Assembly (NCBI GenBank): GCA_942492115.1
Contig: CALODL010000015.1
Coordinates: 186,001-250,000, forward strand
Direction of reading: 5' to 3'
Source: CALODL01 sp942492115
GTDB taxonomy: Bacteria > Planctomycetota > Phycisphaerae > UBA1845 > CAIVHJ01
DNA: 64,000 nt
A program made the position numbers and the translations under genes. Of this stretch, positions 1 through 8,853 are shown piece by piece (position 1 is the first letter of the stretch; each line of letters starts with the position of its first letter). Below the pieces are notes generated by a model. That model saw only the letters and a program-made list of their open reading frames with translations. It ran no database searches and had not been told where the DNA came from.

Positions 1-2
1 CG

Positions 3-338
3 CTGGAGCGGGATGGGAGTTTGTGGCGGTCCAGCGCTGATACGGACTTGCCCCTGGACCAGGAGAAGGTAAACGCTCATATCACCCGGTTGTGCAATTT
101 GAGCACGTCTCGTTACGTCGTTTATGCCGACGCGAATCTCGCCGACTACAGCCTCGACAGCCCGACACATACACTGGAACTGCGCATGCGTGATGGTCAC
201 GCGCATACACTCCGACTCACGGAACACCCGGTCGAAGACGTGGGCTACTGTGCGACACCCGATGATGGTTCGCGTGTATGCGTTGTTGGCGCCGACGCGG
301 TCGAGCTGTGCTCGGAGGCGCTCAGCAGTCTCGAATAG
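3..338 (+). CDS. C-terminal part of a DUF4340-like protein (5' end outside window)
   Basis: The reading frame is open from the window edge to a TAG stop at 336-338, so only about 111 C-terminal residues are present and the true start lies upstream. The visible part begins with an ERDGSLWRS stretch, then a helix with a DQEKVNAHITRL pattern, then alternating hydrophilic beta-like segments. This resembles the repeating unit of DUF4340 proteins, which are often encoded next to gliding or ABC-type membrane complexes. The family call rests on pattern only. The function is unknown and no partner is visible because the upstream genes are cut off. It converges with the minus-strand regulator gene that follows. 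Confidence 0.5.
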   Translation: MERDGSLWRSSADTDLPLDQEKVNAHITRLCNLSTSRYVVYADANLADYSLDSPTHTLELRMRDGHAHTLRLTEHPVEDVGYCATPDDGSRVCVVGADAVELCSEALSSLE

Positions 339-388
339 TGCACGCGAGCAACGAGAATGCCACACGTCAGAACCTGGTGATCAGGTCT

Positions 389-1123
389 TTAGATGCTGAG
401 CGGTGTGCGTAGCGCGCGATTCAACGGCGCGAGGCGCTCGGATGCTGCGGCGCTGCCGTTGCGTTCTGCCGGCAACAACTCTTCCTCACGGTAGTGGCGT
501 GAGCTGCGATACAGGTCTGCGGCATCCTGGCGACTCTCGACATCCAGTTTCGACAGGATGTTGTGGACGTGGTTTTTGACCGTAGCGGTTCGAATCGCGA
601 GGGCGTTTGCGATTTGCTTGTTGGACTGGCCGTGCTCGATGAGGCTCAAGATATCCTGCTCGCGCGGCGTCAAGCTGGCGATGGCAGACGAGGGCTGGCC
701 GCGCAGCCACTCGTTGATCTTGAGGAACAGCTGCCCGGTCAACCGGCCCGAGAATATGATCTCGGATGTCCCGGCCGCGGTGGTGCGGATACAGTTGACC
801 AGATTGTCGATTGATTGATCACGAGTCGCTACAGCTGCGATGCCTGTACGGGCGCACGCGACGACCTCCTCCTCGGTCTCTCGGACACCCATGATCAAGC
901 AACGTGTCGCCTTGACCTGGCTGAGCGTCCTGGCGATGTCGAGGCTGCCGGACATGGCCAGATCGAGAACGGCGACATGGGGATGAGCCTGTTCCACCAG
1001 ATGGGCGACTTCCTCAGATGTGACCGCCAGCCCGACGACTTCGATCTCGTCGATGTCGCGTAATGCCAGGTCCAGTGATTCCAAGTGGATACGAATATCG
1101 CTGATCAGGATTATGCGCGTCAT
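389..1123 (-). CDS. NarL/FixJ-type response regulator with degenerate receiver
   Basis: Cytoplasmic DNA-binding regulator of 244 residues. Residues 1-115 form a receiver fold with the candidate phospho-acceptor D54 (AVLDLAM). Residues about 150-197 are a LuxR-type helix-turn-helix (LTPREQDIL, then SNKQIANAL and TVKNHVHNILSKL). Three usual receiver residues look altered: only one acidic residue (D9) in the first acidic pocket, Gly79 where Ser/Thr is expected, and Arg101 where the conserved Lys is expected. Control by phosphorylation is therefore uncertain. It lies about 200 bp downstream of the HD-GYP gene on the same strand, suggesting a link to the pilus cluster. A C-terminal tail of about 35 residues has no recognised domain. 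Confidence 0.85.
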   Translation of the reverse strand: MTRIILISDIRIHLESLDLALRDIDEIEVVGLAVTSEEVAHLVEQAHPHVAVLDLAMSGSLDIARTLSQVKATRCLIMGVRETEEEVVACARTGIAAVATRDQSIDNLVNCIRTTAAGTSEIIFSGRLTGQLFLKINEWLRGQPSSAIASLTPREQDILSLIEHGQSNKQIANALAIRTATVKNHVHNILSKLDVESRQDAADLYRSSRHYREEELLPAERNGSAAASERLAPLNRALRTPLSI

Positions 1124-1319
1124 GTGCCCTCACACCTCTTCTTCTCTCCATGAAATGAGCCCCCGAAAGCGAGGCCCTCATGATCTCAAATGCAAGTCGT
1201 GAGGGGGTGGAGGTGAAAATCCTGGAATTGGCTGAATTCATCGGCGACGACCTCAGGCCAGGGCAGGCCTGGAGATGCACACCAACACGATGGGATATGG
1301 GCCTATTTCGCGCCCGGAT

Positions 1320-3005
1320 CTAGGAGACGGGTGGAATTGCAGGCTTGGCGCACGACACGGGCAGCTCGTTACTGGCTGGCAGACCGGTGATCTCATCCAG
1401 TTCTGCAACCAGCCCATGGTGATCGATGAGGTCGATCAATACCTCAGCGAGGCGTGGATCGAACTGGGTGCCCGAGCCCCGCCGAATCTCAGCCAGTGCT
1501 GACTGGGTATGCAGGGCACTGCGATATGTTCTGCCGCTGGTCATGGCGTCATAGGAATCAGCCAGACAGATCACGCGCGCCAGCCACGGGACCTGGTCAC
1601 CGGACAACCCACTCGGGTAGCCCCGGCCGCTGATCCACTCGTGGTGATGCATCACGCCCGGAAGGATATCCTCGAGCTGCTTGATCCCACCCAGAATGCG
1701 GGCCCCGATCTCCGGATGCTTGCGCATGTGGTCCATTTCTTCATCAGTCAAGCGGCCGGCCTTGCACAGAATGGCTTCGGGAATACCGATCTTGCCGACA
1801 TCGTGCAGCAGTGCACTGAGGTAGACGCGTTCGGCCTCCGCCACCGTCGCCCCGCTGCCCTCGGCGATGCGTTTCGAGATATGTGCAACACGCTGGGAAT
1901 GACCACACGTGTACGGGTCTTTTGCATCGATTGCACTGACCAGAGCATGGGTCAGACCCATCAACATCATGTTCAGGTCAGCATACAACAGGACATTTTC
2001 CAGGTAGACCGCACTGCGATCGATGACCGACTGTACCAACCGCGCATCGATCGAAGTGAAATCTTGCTGCCCACGCCGGTTGATCATGAAGACCATCCCG
2101 AGCAAACGCTGATTACAGATGATCGGAACCGCAATGAGTCGCTCCAGCCACGATGCGGCCCAGCTCAATTCCGGATAGTCGCCCAGTTCGTTGAGGATCA
2201 GCGCTCCGGGCGAAGCGGGGCTGGCGGAAGGCAGGCAATCTAGAAGACGATAGACCTGTTCACTGTCGATGATGGGCTCGCCACCGATGATCAGCCGATC
2301 CTCGGCGGTCAACACCTCGTCGCCTGAGAGCACGGCGGCCATCGTCGTGATCGGTGTGGCCTGGGCCAGATACTCGAACAACTGACCGAAGTGCTCGCGG
2401 GGCCGCTGGGTCAAAGGCATCAGCGCCGCGATGCGGTAGATCAAGTTGAGTTCTTCATAGGCGTCCGCCAGCTGGTCGGTCATCTGCGTGACTTCATCCT
2501 GCTGGCCTGCCGCCTGCACGAGCATGGCGATCTCGGATCGAATGACTTCGAGCAATGGCCCGATGCTCTCCTCGGAATAGCGTGTGTGACGATCCGCCCA
2601 GCTCCGGAGCAAGGCCGCATCGACCTCCCAGTCGCCACACAGGCGCTGGAACGACTCGCCCCACACGACATCTGTGGTGACCATACAGATCACCATGCAG
2701 GCGGTTGTTCCGTCATCCATTGGAATGGGTAGACAGGCCATGCTCAGCCCGTGAATATCAAGCATGTCGCGCGTGATGATGCCGCTCTTTCCTGATACTG
2801 CGGCATGCCCGACGGCATTGCGAAAGCGCTGACCCCGGTTCCACAGCGTCTTGAAGAATGGTGAGGCTTGTGATGATGGCGCCACCATCTTGCCCGCGCT
2901 GTCCCACAGCCCACACCACACACCGAGCGCAGACCAACGGTCCTGCAACTGACCGAGGTGCTGTGCGATGTATTCTTCGCGTGTTGTGTCCTGGTCGATG
3001 AGCAT
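1320..3005 (-). CDS. HD-GYP cyclic-di-GMP phosphodiesterase with GAF-like sensor
   Basis: About 561 residues. The ATG at 3005 is chosen because it overlaps the TGA of the receiver gene by one base (TGATG), indicating translational coupling. A longer frame reaches 3095 but only inside the neighbour. The N-terminal half looks like two sensor or GAF-like regions joined by a helical linker. The C-terminal domain starts near residue 353, with HD at 401-402 (LLHDVGKIGIP) and the HHE...GRGYP signature at 453-462. The HD-GYP family hydrolyses c-di-GMP at a metal centre, and all main motifs are present. Its place directly after a receiver and at the end of the secretin operon suggests control of surface appendages by c-di-GMP, matching the PilZ-like gene at 8532. 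Confidence 0.9.
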   Translation of the reverse strand: MLIDQDTTREEYIAQHLGQLQDRWSALGVWCGLWDSAGKMVAPSSQASPFFKTLWNRGQRFRNAVGHAAVSGKSGIITRDMLDIHGLSMACLPIPMDDGTTACMVICMVTTDVVWGESFQRLCGDWEVDAALLRSWADRHTRYSEESIGPLLEVIRSEIAMLVQAAGQQDEVTQMTDQLADAYEELNLIYRIAALMPLTQRPREHFGQLFEYLAQATPITTMAAVLSGDEVLTAEDRLIIGGEPIIDSEQVYRLLDCLPSASPASPGALILNELGDYPELSWAASWLERLIAVPIICNQRLLGMVFMINRRGQQDFTSIDARLVQSVIDRSAVYLENVLLYADLNMMLMGLTHALVSAIDAKDPYTCGHSQRVAHISKRIAEGSGATVAEAERVYLSALLHDVGKIGIPEAILCKAGRLTDEEMDHMRKHPEIGARILGGIKQLEDILPGVMHHHEWISGRGYPSGLSGDQVPWLARVICLADSYDAMTSGRTYRSALHTQSALAEIRRGSGTQFDPRLAEVLIDLIDHHGLVAELDEITGLPASNELPVSCAKPAIPPVS

Positions 3006-3397
3006 CAATCCTGCCTGTTCACCGCTGTCTCGAGAATACCCTGAACGCGACTCAACAACTCGCGTGGACTGAATGGTTTGGGCATGACAGCGCACACATT
3101 GCTATCGCCGAGCTGTTTTTCGACGATCGAGAAATCGTAGGCCGTAAGCAGGATCGCTGGAATCGCTGCAGTCGCCGGCTCCGAATGGAGCAACCTGCAC
3201 AGATCAATACCTGAGCCGCCCGGCATGTTATGATCGGTGATGATCAGATCAGGCAATTGGGCACAAGCAGTCTCAAATGCCTCCTGCGGGCCGCGCGCGA
3301 CGAGCACATTGTAACCCGCGCGTTTGAAGTTCATGACGACGACGTTCACGATATGCACTTCGTCGTCTACGACTAGAATTGTTGGCTGATGACCCAT
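3005..3397 (-). CDS. Receiver-only response regulator (CheY-like)
   Basis: A single receiver domain of 130 residues. Visible motifs are the acidic pair in TILVVDDEV, the phospho-acceptor in LIITDHNMPGGSG and the conserved Lys in MPKPFSP. The ATG at 3397 follows an AGAGAGG ribosome-binding site. The longer frame to 3562 only covers the end of the upstream gene. It starts 19 bp after the TPR gene and overlaps the HD-GYP gene by one base, so the three are probably co-transcribed. With no output domain of its own, it probably acts by protein contact, most simply on the HD-GYP protein. No histidine kinase is encoded nearby. Confidence 0.88.
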   Translation of the reverse strand: MGHQPTILVVDDEVHIVNVVVMNFKRAGYNVLVARGPQEAFETACAQLPDLIITDHNMPGGSGIDLCRLLHSEPATAAIPAILLTAYDFSIVEKQLGDSNVCAVMPKPFSPRELLSRVQGILETAVNRQD

Positions 3398-3416
3398 TCC
3401 GAATTCCTCTCTACGA

Positions 3417-4679
3417 TCACTCTTGTCGTGTTTCGTCCTGCGGACCCTGTTCCTGCTCCGCTGGAGCGGCCTGGCTGGGCGCAACGCCTGCGCCCGGGTC
3501 CGGCCCCAGGTCGACCAGCAGCCGCCTGACCAGAACATCGTTGGGCGCGATGGCTGCGGCACGCTGGAGACACGTTCGCGCTCGATCGATGGCGCCGGCG
3601 CTGCGGGCGACCCGACCCATCAGGCACCACGTCGACACCTGTTCAGGATCGATACGGGCGGCATTCTCCAAAGCCCTCAGCGCAGCCGGCCAGTGGCCCG
3701 CACGATAATGAACCATCCCCAGTAGCGCCTGATATGACGCACGTTCCGGTGCAAGGCGCGCCGCCTCATGGGCTGCCTGGCTGGCGCTGCCGACGTCGTC
3801 CTGCTGGAGGGCGCAGCGGGCCAGTCGTGACCAGGCCACCGCATCGTCCGGAACACGCCGCAAGATGTCTTCGAGCAGTAAGCGTGCCGTTGCGTCATCC
3901 CCAACAGCAATGCTACTGGCCGCCAGAGCCCGCGCAATATGCGGATCGGCCTGCGAAGGGTCGCGGCGGTAGATCCGTCGCAGCGCGGGTAACGCCTGCG
4001 CGTAATTCCCGGCCTCGTACAGCGTTAGTGCATGCGCTTCGGCCAATGTATGGTCATCGCGGTTGTTCAGCGACGCCTGCTCGAACGCCGCTGCAGCTTC
4101 GGCCGCGCGCCCCTGCAAGCGCAGGATGTCACCACGCAGCGCATGCAGGCTCCAATGGCCGTCAAAATCGTTCAGGCGGTCGTCGAGCATTGCCAGAGCG
4201 TCGTCATGACGGCCCAGATGGACCAGCATCTCTGTATGGGCCATGAGGTAGTCGCGGTTGAGGCGGTCGAGTTCGAGCGCATCGAAATAGTGCGTAACCG
4301 CTTCCTCGGGCCGTTCGTAACGTTCAGCAAGAAGGCCTGCGATGTAGTGATGCTCGGCAATCGGATGGTCGCGATATGTGATCATGCGCAGGCTGCCGGC
4401 CGCCTTGGCCAGATCGCCCTGCTCGATTTGAAGCTTGGCCAACAGGAGAATGTACGCCGGCTCCTCGGGATCGAGAGCAATCGTTTCCAAAATACTTTCG
4501 TGTGCCGAACTGACCTGACCACTCTGGAACTGTTCCAGAGCAAGCGCATATTTGAACCGGGCCTTGTGGTGGTCGAACCGGCGGCGCGCGCCATCCTTCT
4601 CCTCATCGAAGGTCGGCGGACGCTGACAACCCGCCACGAACCACAAGCCCAGGGCGATCCATGTAAGGTATTTGGTCAT
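3417..4679 (-). CDS. TPR-repeat lipoprotein, possible secretin pilotin
   Basis: About 420 residues. The ATG at 4679 overlaps the secretin stop codon (ATGA) and gives a lipoprotein signal (MTKYLTWIALGLWFVAGCQ). The rest is a long array of tetratricopeptide repeats with the usual small/aromatic spacing, for example AVTHYFDALELDRLNRDYL and ARLAPERASYQALLGMVHY. TPR lipoproteins of the PilF/PilW type bring secretins to the outer membrane, and the coupling to the secretin gene fits that role, but this protein is longer and the role is inferred. The C-terminus is Gln/Glu-rich and probably disordered. Confidence 0.82.
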   Translation of the reverse strand: MTKYLTWIALGLWFVAGCQRPPTFDEEKDGARRRFDHHKARFKYALALEQFQSGQVSSAHESILETIALDPEEPAYILLLAKLQIEQGDLAKAAGSLRMITYRDHPIAEHHYIAGLLAERYERPEEAVTHYFDALELDRLNRDYLMAHTEMLVHLGRHDDALAMLDDRLNDFDGHWSLHALRGDILRLQGRAAEAAAAFEQASLNNRDDHTLAEAHALTLYEAGNYAQALPALRRIYRRDPSQADPHIARALAASSIAVGDDATARLLLEDILRRVPDDAVAWSRLARCALQQDDVGSASQAAHEAARLAPERASYQALLGMVHYRAGHWPAALRALENAARIDPEQVSTWCLMGRVARSAGAIDRARTCLQRAAAIAPNDVLVRRLLVDLGPDPGAGVAPSQAAPAEQEQGPQDETRQE

Positions 4680-6622
4680 TCCGGCACCTCCCGTGGTGTG
4701 ATCATGTCCGGCTCGAGCCCCTCGGGCAGCGGCTCTTCGGACCACGCCGGCGGTGTGGCGGGACGACCCCAGCGTGGCACGCGGCCGTGGATGACGGGAT
4801 CTAGTCCTTCGTCGCGCAACATGCTGTTGTAGATAAAGTCACGGATCAACGACCCGTCTTCCTCCCAGGTGCGTTGCTGCCGAATGTCTTCTCTCAACCT
4901 GATGGCTTCGATGAGCTGAGGACTGTTGTGCAGTGCCAGATCAACATGGAACAAGGCGCGCTGTTCGTGCCCCGCTGACAATTCCTTCAGGGCCGACTTG
5001 TAATGCGAGTGCGCCAATCGTGAACGACCGTAACCCAGCATGTGTCGACGAACGCCAACACGCTGCCGTTCGGAATCATCGAGCACTTCGTTGCTATACT
5101 CGCCATAGGCTTCGAGATCGTCGACGACGTGCACGGTGAGTAGAATGATGATTTCCTGCTTGAGTACGGAGTCCGATTGATTACCAAACGCCTGGCCCAG
5201 CCACGGGATATTGCCGATGATCGGCACCTGCTGGCGACCCGTCGTATCCAACTCACGGAATAATCCACCGATGAAGATCGTGTGGCCGTCCCGTACCAGG
5301 ATGTTGGTGATGACCTCTGTGGTGTTCTCGGAGGGCAGGCCCAGTGCATCCACGCTGCCCTCGCTGTCACTGGGTCTGACCTCGAGACGAACGTAACCGT
5401 CATCACTGATGAATGGGCGGAACGTCAGCTCAATGCCAGTTTCGAGGAACTCAACGGTCTCGGTGCTGCTGGTCTGATTGGTGGTCAGTGTACGGTAGCC
5501 GTCACGGCTGCCGATGAGCAGCTTGCCCATTTGTTTGTTGAGTGTCAGCACTTTGGGGTTGGCCAGGACGGTGGTGTTGGTCACTTCTTCAAGGGCCCTG
5601 AGGAACGCGGTCACTTCATCGGTCACGAATCCAAGACTCAAGCCCCCCTGGGCGACGCGGCCGGCAAAGTCGGTCGCAAAACTCATGGTCGTGTCATCGA
5701 GGCTCGATTCGCGCACCTGGCCGGTCAGTGTGCCAAAGTCTGATCCGGAGGTCGTCGTACTGCCGCCACCGTCGGTAGAGGTCGTGGTCGCATTCGGACC
5801 GTTTCTGAGATTCGGCTGATCTACATGCAGGCTCTGGAAGTCGATTCCGCCCAGAACATTGAAGTCAATACCCAGCTGGTTCGTTTCAGTCAGGTCGGCA
5901 GCGACAATCGTGGCCTCGAGCAGAACCTGCCTGGGGCGGCGATCAATGCGTTCGAGTTGCGCTTCGACGCCATCGAAATATTCCTCGTAGTCACGGATGA
6001 CAATGATGTCTTCGATGGCCGCGGACTGACCGCCCGTGTCATCGCCGAAACCAGTCATCGATGGGGGCATCAGCACGACTTCGCCCTCGGCGCTCAGGAA
6101 TGGAGCGAGAAGGGTCTGGGCATCAGCGGGAGCGATGTAGTTGAGCGTGTAGGTGCGCACCACACGGTGGCGTGCTGCGGCAGTCAGTTCCGCGAGCTCC
6201 TCGAGCGTCTTGACGTAGATGAAGTTGCCTTCCCGGATATAACCGTAGCCGTTTTGCTTGAGGATGACGTCGAGCGCCTCCTCGAGAGTGACATCGTACA
6301 GGCTGGCCGTGACCCGCCCGGTGATTTCTGGTCCGAGAATGATGTTGGTCTTGGTTTTGCGCAACAACCGTTGCAGCACCGTGAACAGATCGGCATCCTT
6401 GACGTGCATTTCGATGATGCCGTTCATCTTGATGTCGATCGCGCCCTCTCCTGTGGAACCCCCTGGAGCCGGGGCGCGGGTCGCGGCATCGAGCATGTCG
6501 GTTACGGCCTCGGGAATCACGGGTGTCTCCTGTGGACCGACAGCCACGACGGAACATGCACACGCGGCGATCACGATGATCGCATTGCACATCCACTGTG
6601 TTGTCCTGTCCTTCCGCACCAT
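4676..6622 (-). CDS. Type II/IV secretin (PilQ/GspD/MshL-like)
   Basis: Outer-membrane channel protein of 648 residues. A hydrophobic segment at 12-28 is the export signal. Residues about 68-140 form an STN/N0-like domain (MHVKDADLFTVLQRLL, then a VTLEEALDVILKQNGYGY pattern). A secretin N-domain follows, with RPRQVLLEATIV leading into the secretin core at about 335-510: VLANPKVLTLNKQ, GIELTFRPFISDDGYVRLEV, DGHTIFIGGLFRE and the end signature VPIIGNIPWLGQAF. After the core is an unusual tail of about 130 residues with a TPR-like helical part and a Pro/Glu-rich end. It is coupled to the TPR lipoprotein downstream and follows the PilN/PilP-like and PilM-like genes. This order is typical of pilus or type II secretion assembly. 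Confidence 0.92.
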   Translation of the reverse strand: MVRKDRTTQWMCNAIIVIAACACSVVAVGPQETPVIPEAVTDMLDAATRAPAPGGSTGEGAIDIKMNGIIEMHVKDADLFTVLQRLLRKTKTNIILGPEITGRVTASLYDVTLEEALDVILKQNGYGYIREGNFIYVKTLEELAELTAAARHRVVRTYTLNYIAPADAQTLLAPFLSAEGEVVLMPPSMTGFGDDTGGQSAAIEDIIVIRDYEEYFDGVEAQLERIDRRPRQVLLEATIVAADLTETNQLGIDFNVLGGIDFQSLHVDQPNLRNGPNATTTSTDGGGSTTTSGSDFGTLTGQVRESSLDDTTMSFATDFAGRVAQGGLSLGFVTDEVTAFLRALEEVTNTTVLANPKVLTLNKQMGKLLIGSRDGYRTLTTNQTSSTETVEFLETGIELTFRPFISDDGYVRLEVRPSDSEGSVDALGLPSENTTEVITNILVRDGHTIFIGGLFRELDTTGRQQVPIIGNIPWLGQAFGNQSDSVLKQEIIILLTVHVVDDLEAYGEYSNEVLDDSERQRVGVRRHMLGYGRSRLAHSHYKSALKELSAGHEQRALFHVDLALHNSPQLIEAIRLREDIRQQRTWEEDGSLIRDFIYNSMLRDEGLDPVIHGRVPRWGRPATPPAWSEEPLPEGLEPDMITPREVPE

Positions 6623-6687
6623 GCGATCTCCCTACCGCAGTGGTTGTAGCGATTGCACCGGCGCAATCGCTTTCTTGTAAACGTGAG

Positions 6688-7293
6688 CTACTCCTTCGTG
6701 CTCACCCTGCGCTGGGCTCCAAGGCGTTCGGTACGCCGGTGACCGGCGTCGTTCTCGAATACGACCGCATCCGAAGCGATCTGGAGCACTCGCCAACCCG
6801 AGATCTGCTCACCCACTTCGACTGCCCGGCCGTTGACATATGCCCAGGCCACACCCGAGCGCGGCCTGGTCGTGCCACTGACCTCCAGACGAACTGGAAG
6901 TGGTGTGGTCTGCGCAGCCGGCATGGGCACCATTGCCGGGGCCGTCTGAGCAACGGCATTGTTCTCCGCAGCCGGCGCGCTCGCAGAGCCTGTCTCAATC
7001 CGAGGTGGGTCGACCTGCAACACGGGCTCGACCACGGCTATCCTCTGTGGCTCGGCGATGGGCCGGCTGGCGACTCGATCCATGACTGTGGATGGAGCGA
7101 AGACGGTCATCGCGTCACGGGTGACCACACTGAACGGTGCCGGTTCGTCGCTCGTGGTGCCGTAGGACTGGAACAACACTGCAGCCAACCCGACTACGAG
7201 CAGACTACTGGCCAGCAGTCGGCCGTGCCCTCGGCGCAACGGGTGCCGTTGTTCGCGATACCACTGTGGTCTGAAGTCAACACCAGTTATCAT
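6688..7293 (-). CDS. PilN/PilP-like inner-membrane assembly protein
   Basis: 201 residues with one transmembrane segment at about 28-44 (LLASSLLVVGLAAVLF). The cytoplasmic N-terminus DFRPQWYREQR resembles the short PilN motif that docks onto PilM. After a Pro/Ala-rich periplasmic linker, residues about 145-195 (WAYVNGRAVEVGEQ, then GWRVLQIASDAVVFEN) resemble the HR domain of PilP/GspC proteins, which contacts the secretin N-terminal domain. It starts within the stop of the PilM-like gene (ATGA overlap) and is followed by the secretin. It could therefore link the cytoplasmic PilM ring to the outer-membrane channel in one polypeptide. Assignment is by pattern and context, not by strong sequence identity. 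Confidence 0.65.
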   Translation of the reverse strand: MITGVDFRPQWYREQRHPLRRGHGRLLASSLLVVGLAAVLFQSYGTTSDEPAPFSVVTRDAMTVFAPSTVMDRVASRPIAEPQRIAVVEPVLQVDPPRIETGSASAPAAENNAVAQTAPAMVPMPAAQTTPLPVRLEVSGTTRPRSGVAWAYVNGRAVEVGEQISGWRVLQIASDAVVFENDAGHRRTERLGAQRRVSTKE

Positions 7294-8291
7294 GATGGTT
7301 CACCCACTCCCTGCACGCGCCCGGTCAGCAGCAGCCCGGTCACGCGTACCCAGGCACCGGTGGTCGAACCCAGGAGGCCTTCGGCGTCATCAATGATCGA
7401 CCCGATCTGCAGTGTGGCGGGCGGCAGGCCCGTCTGGGCTGACAATGACTTCAAGACGCTCGCCCCGGCAACGCTGTCACCCGTATAAAACAACGTACGT
7501 GGACCGCGTCCACAAAATGTCGCTCGACAATACGTCGTGGCCCGTTCGACGGCGCGTCCCAGGAGACGTGCAGCCGGCTCGACCGCTCGCTGCACACGTC
7601 CTTCATGGGCCGCACTGCTTGCGGTAGCCTGGGTCATCGCGAGCGCATGACGCAGTGCCTGCCCCCCCATTTCGACACGTTGCGTGTAGCGTATGCGTCG
7701 TGCCGAACTGACGGTAATTCGCGTGTCTCGCTCACCTACGTCGATGCACACGCACTCGTCGGCGTGGCCGCTGATTCGCGCCTGCACGCGGGCAACACAC
7801 GCACACGCCACATCGAGTCGTTCGCACCTGAGTTGTAGCGAGTCGAACAGTGACAGCTGTTGCTTCAACGATGCGCTCGAACACGCCAGGGCCAGGATTT
7901 CGTGAACCAGGCGCCCATGGTGGCGGACGCGGCCGGCATGAAAGAATCGACATTCGTCAGTTGCAGACAAACCAAGGCGCATGTCCGCCACGGCACGCGC
8001 TGCACGATGTACACCACGGCGCTGGTTGATACGCAATCGATCGACGCGCAGTGCGGCATCCGGCACCACGGCGACGACGTCGGTCCCAATGAACCGATTG
8101 TGCGACAGGTGCGCTGCCAAGGCATCGCGATACCACGCCTGCGTAGGCTCGCCCGTATCGACGGGCACTTCTGCGCACGCTGCAGCGACTACGCGCCAAC
8201 GATGAGCGTCACGCTGCAGCTGCAGCATGCGAACGCCCCTCGGCGTCAAGTCGATGCCGATCGGTGTCAGTTCTTTTGAGACCATGCTCAT
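7290..8291 (-). CDS. PilM-like actin-fold ATPase of pilus assembly
   Basis: About 333 residues from the ATG at 8291. A TTG at 8303 and an ATG at 8285 are also possible and no start has a clear ribosome-binding site. The N-terminus PIGIDLTPRGVRMLQLQ matches the first phosphate-binding strand pair of PilM/FtsA-type proteins, and VCIDVGERDTRITV looks like the second phosphate loop. The C-terminal region (RTLFYTGDSVAG) fits the adenosine-binding part. The family polymerises or forms a cytoplasmic ring that binds PilN. Position directly before the PilN/PilP-like and secretin genes supports the call. A central Arg/Ala-rich stretch is more divergent. Confidence 0.72.
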   Translation of the reverse strand: MSMVSKELTPIGIDLTPRGVRMLQLQRDAHRWRVVAAACAEVPVDTGEPTQAWYRDALAAHLSHNRFIGTDVVAVVPDAALRVDRLRINQRRGVHRAARAVADMRLGLSATDECRFFHAGRVRHHGRLVHEILALACSSASLKQQLSLFDSLQLRCERLDVACACVARVQARISGHADECVCIDVGERDTRITVSSARRIRYTQRVEMGGQALRHALAMTQATASSAAHEGRVQRAVEPAARLLGRAVERATTYCRATFCGRGPRTLFYTGDSVAGASVLKSLSAQTGLPPATLQIGSIIDDAEGLLGSTTGAWVRVTGLLLTGRVQGVGEPS

Positions 8292-8531
8292 TGACGCACC
8301 CAATGTCCTTGCCCACCGCGGCCAGCGCGCGGCGCAGCATCATCCTCCATTACCCTCTGTATCGGTGGTCGCTGACAATCGCTTAACGCAGCAATAAATG
8401 GGTTGACTCACGGCGGACAGGTCCAATAACCCCGATGAAGCCTATCGTAGGACAGGCATGGGTCATCCCGTCGATCGGGCACCCTGTGCTCGACCGGCGT
8501 GCGATCAAGACAAACAGGGGAGAAGTCAATC

Positions 8532-8846
8532 ATGAGTATCTGGAATTTGGCGGGATGGCTGTATCAGCAGTCGAATGACGCACATGAAGAGGTTAGCCGC
8601 CGCCGCGCGCCACGTAAGCGCATCACCGAAGCAGTTGTGATTCGCTGGGACGCGGAAGCTGACATCATGGGGCGTACGCTGGATGTGGCGCCTGATGCTC
8701 TCGGTGTGCGACTCACCACGGCCATTCCACCACACACACAGGTGCTGGTCCGGACCTCGAGCCGCGCCGGTGCGTGGTGCCCCGCATACGTCGTCCACAG
8801 CACAACAACCCTGGGCGGGTACAAAGTCGGCCTGCGAATGTTGTAG
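8532..8846 (+). CDS. Small PilZ-like c-di-GMP-binding protein
   Basis: About 104 residues. The ATG at 8532 follows an AGGGGAGA ribosome-binding site. The core has an RRRAPRKR segment that fits the PilZ RxxxR motif, beta strands (AVVIRWDAEAD), and LDVAPDALGVRL, a variant of the D/NxSxxG motif. It ends with the usual YKVGLRML strand. PilZ domains bind c-di-GMP and change partner activity. The Ser of the second motif is replaced, so ligand binding is likely but not certain. It is the only plus-strand gene inside the pilus region, transcribed divergently from the PilM-like operon. Confidence 0.68.
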   Translation: MSIWNLAGWLYQQSNDAHEEVSRRRAPRKRITEAVVIRWDAEADIMGRTLDVAPDALGVRLTTAIPPHTQVLVRTSSRAGAWCPAYVVHSTTTLGGYKVGLRML

Positions 8847-8853
8847 GGTGGCG

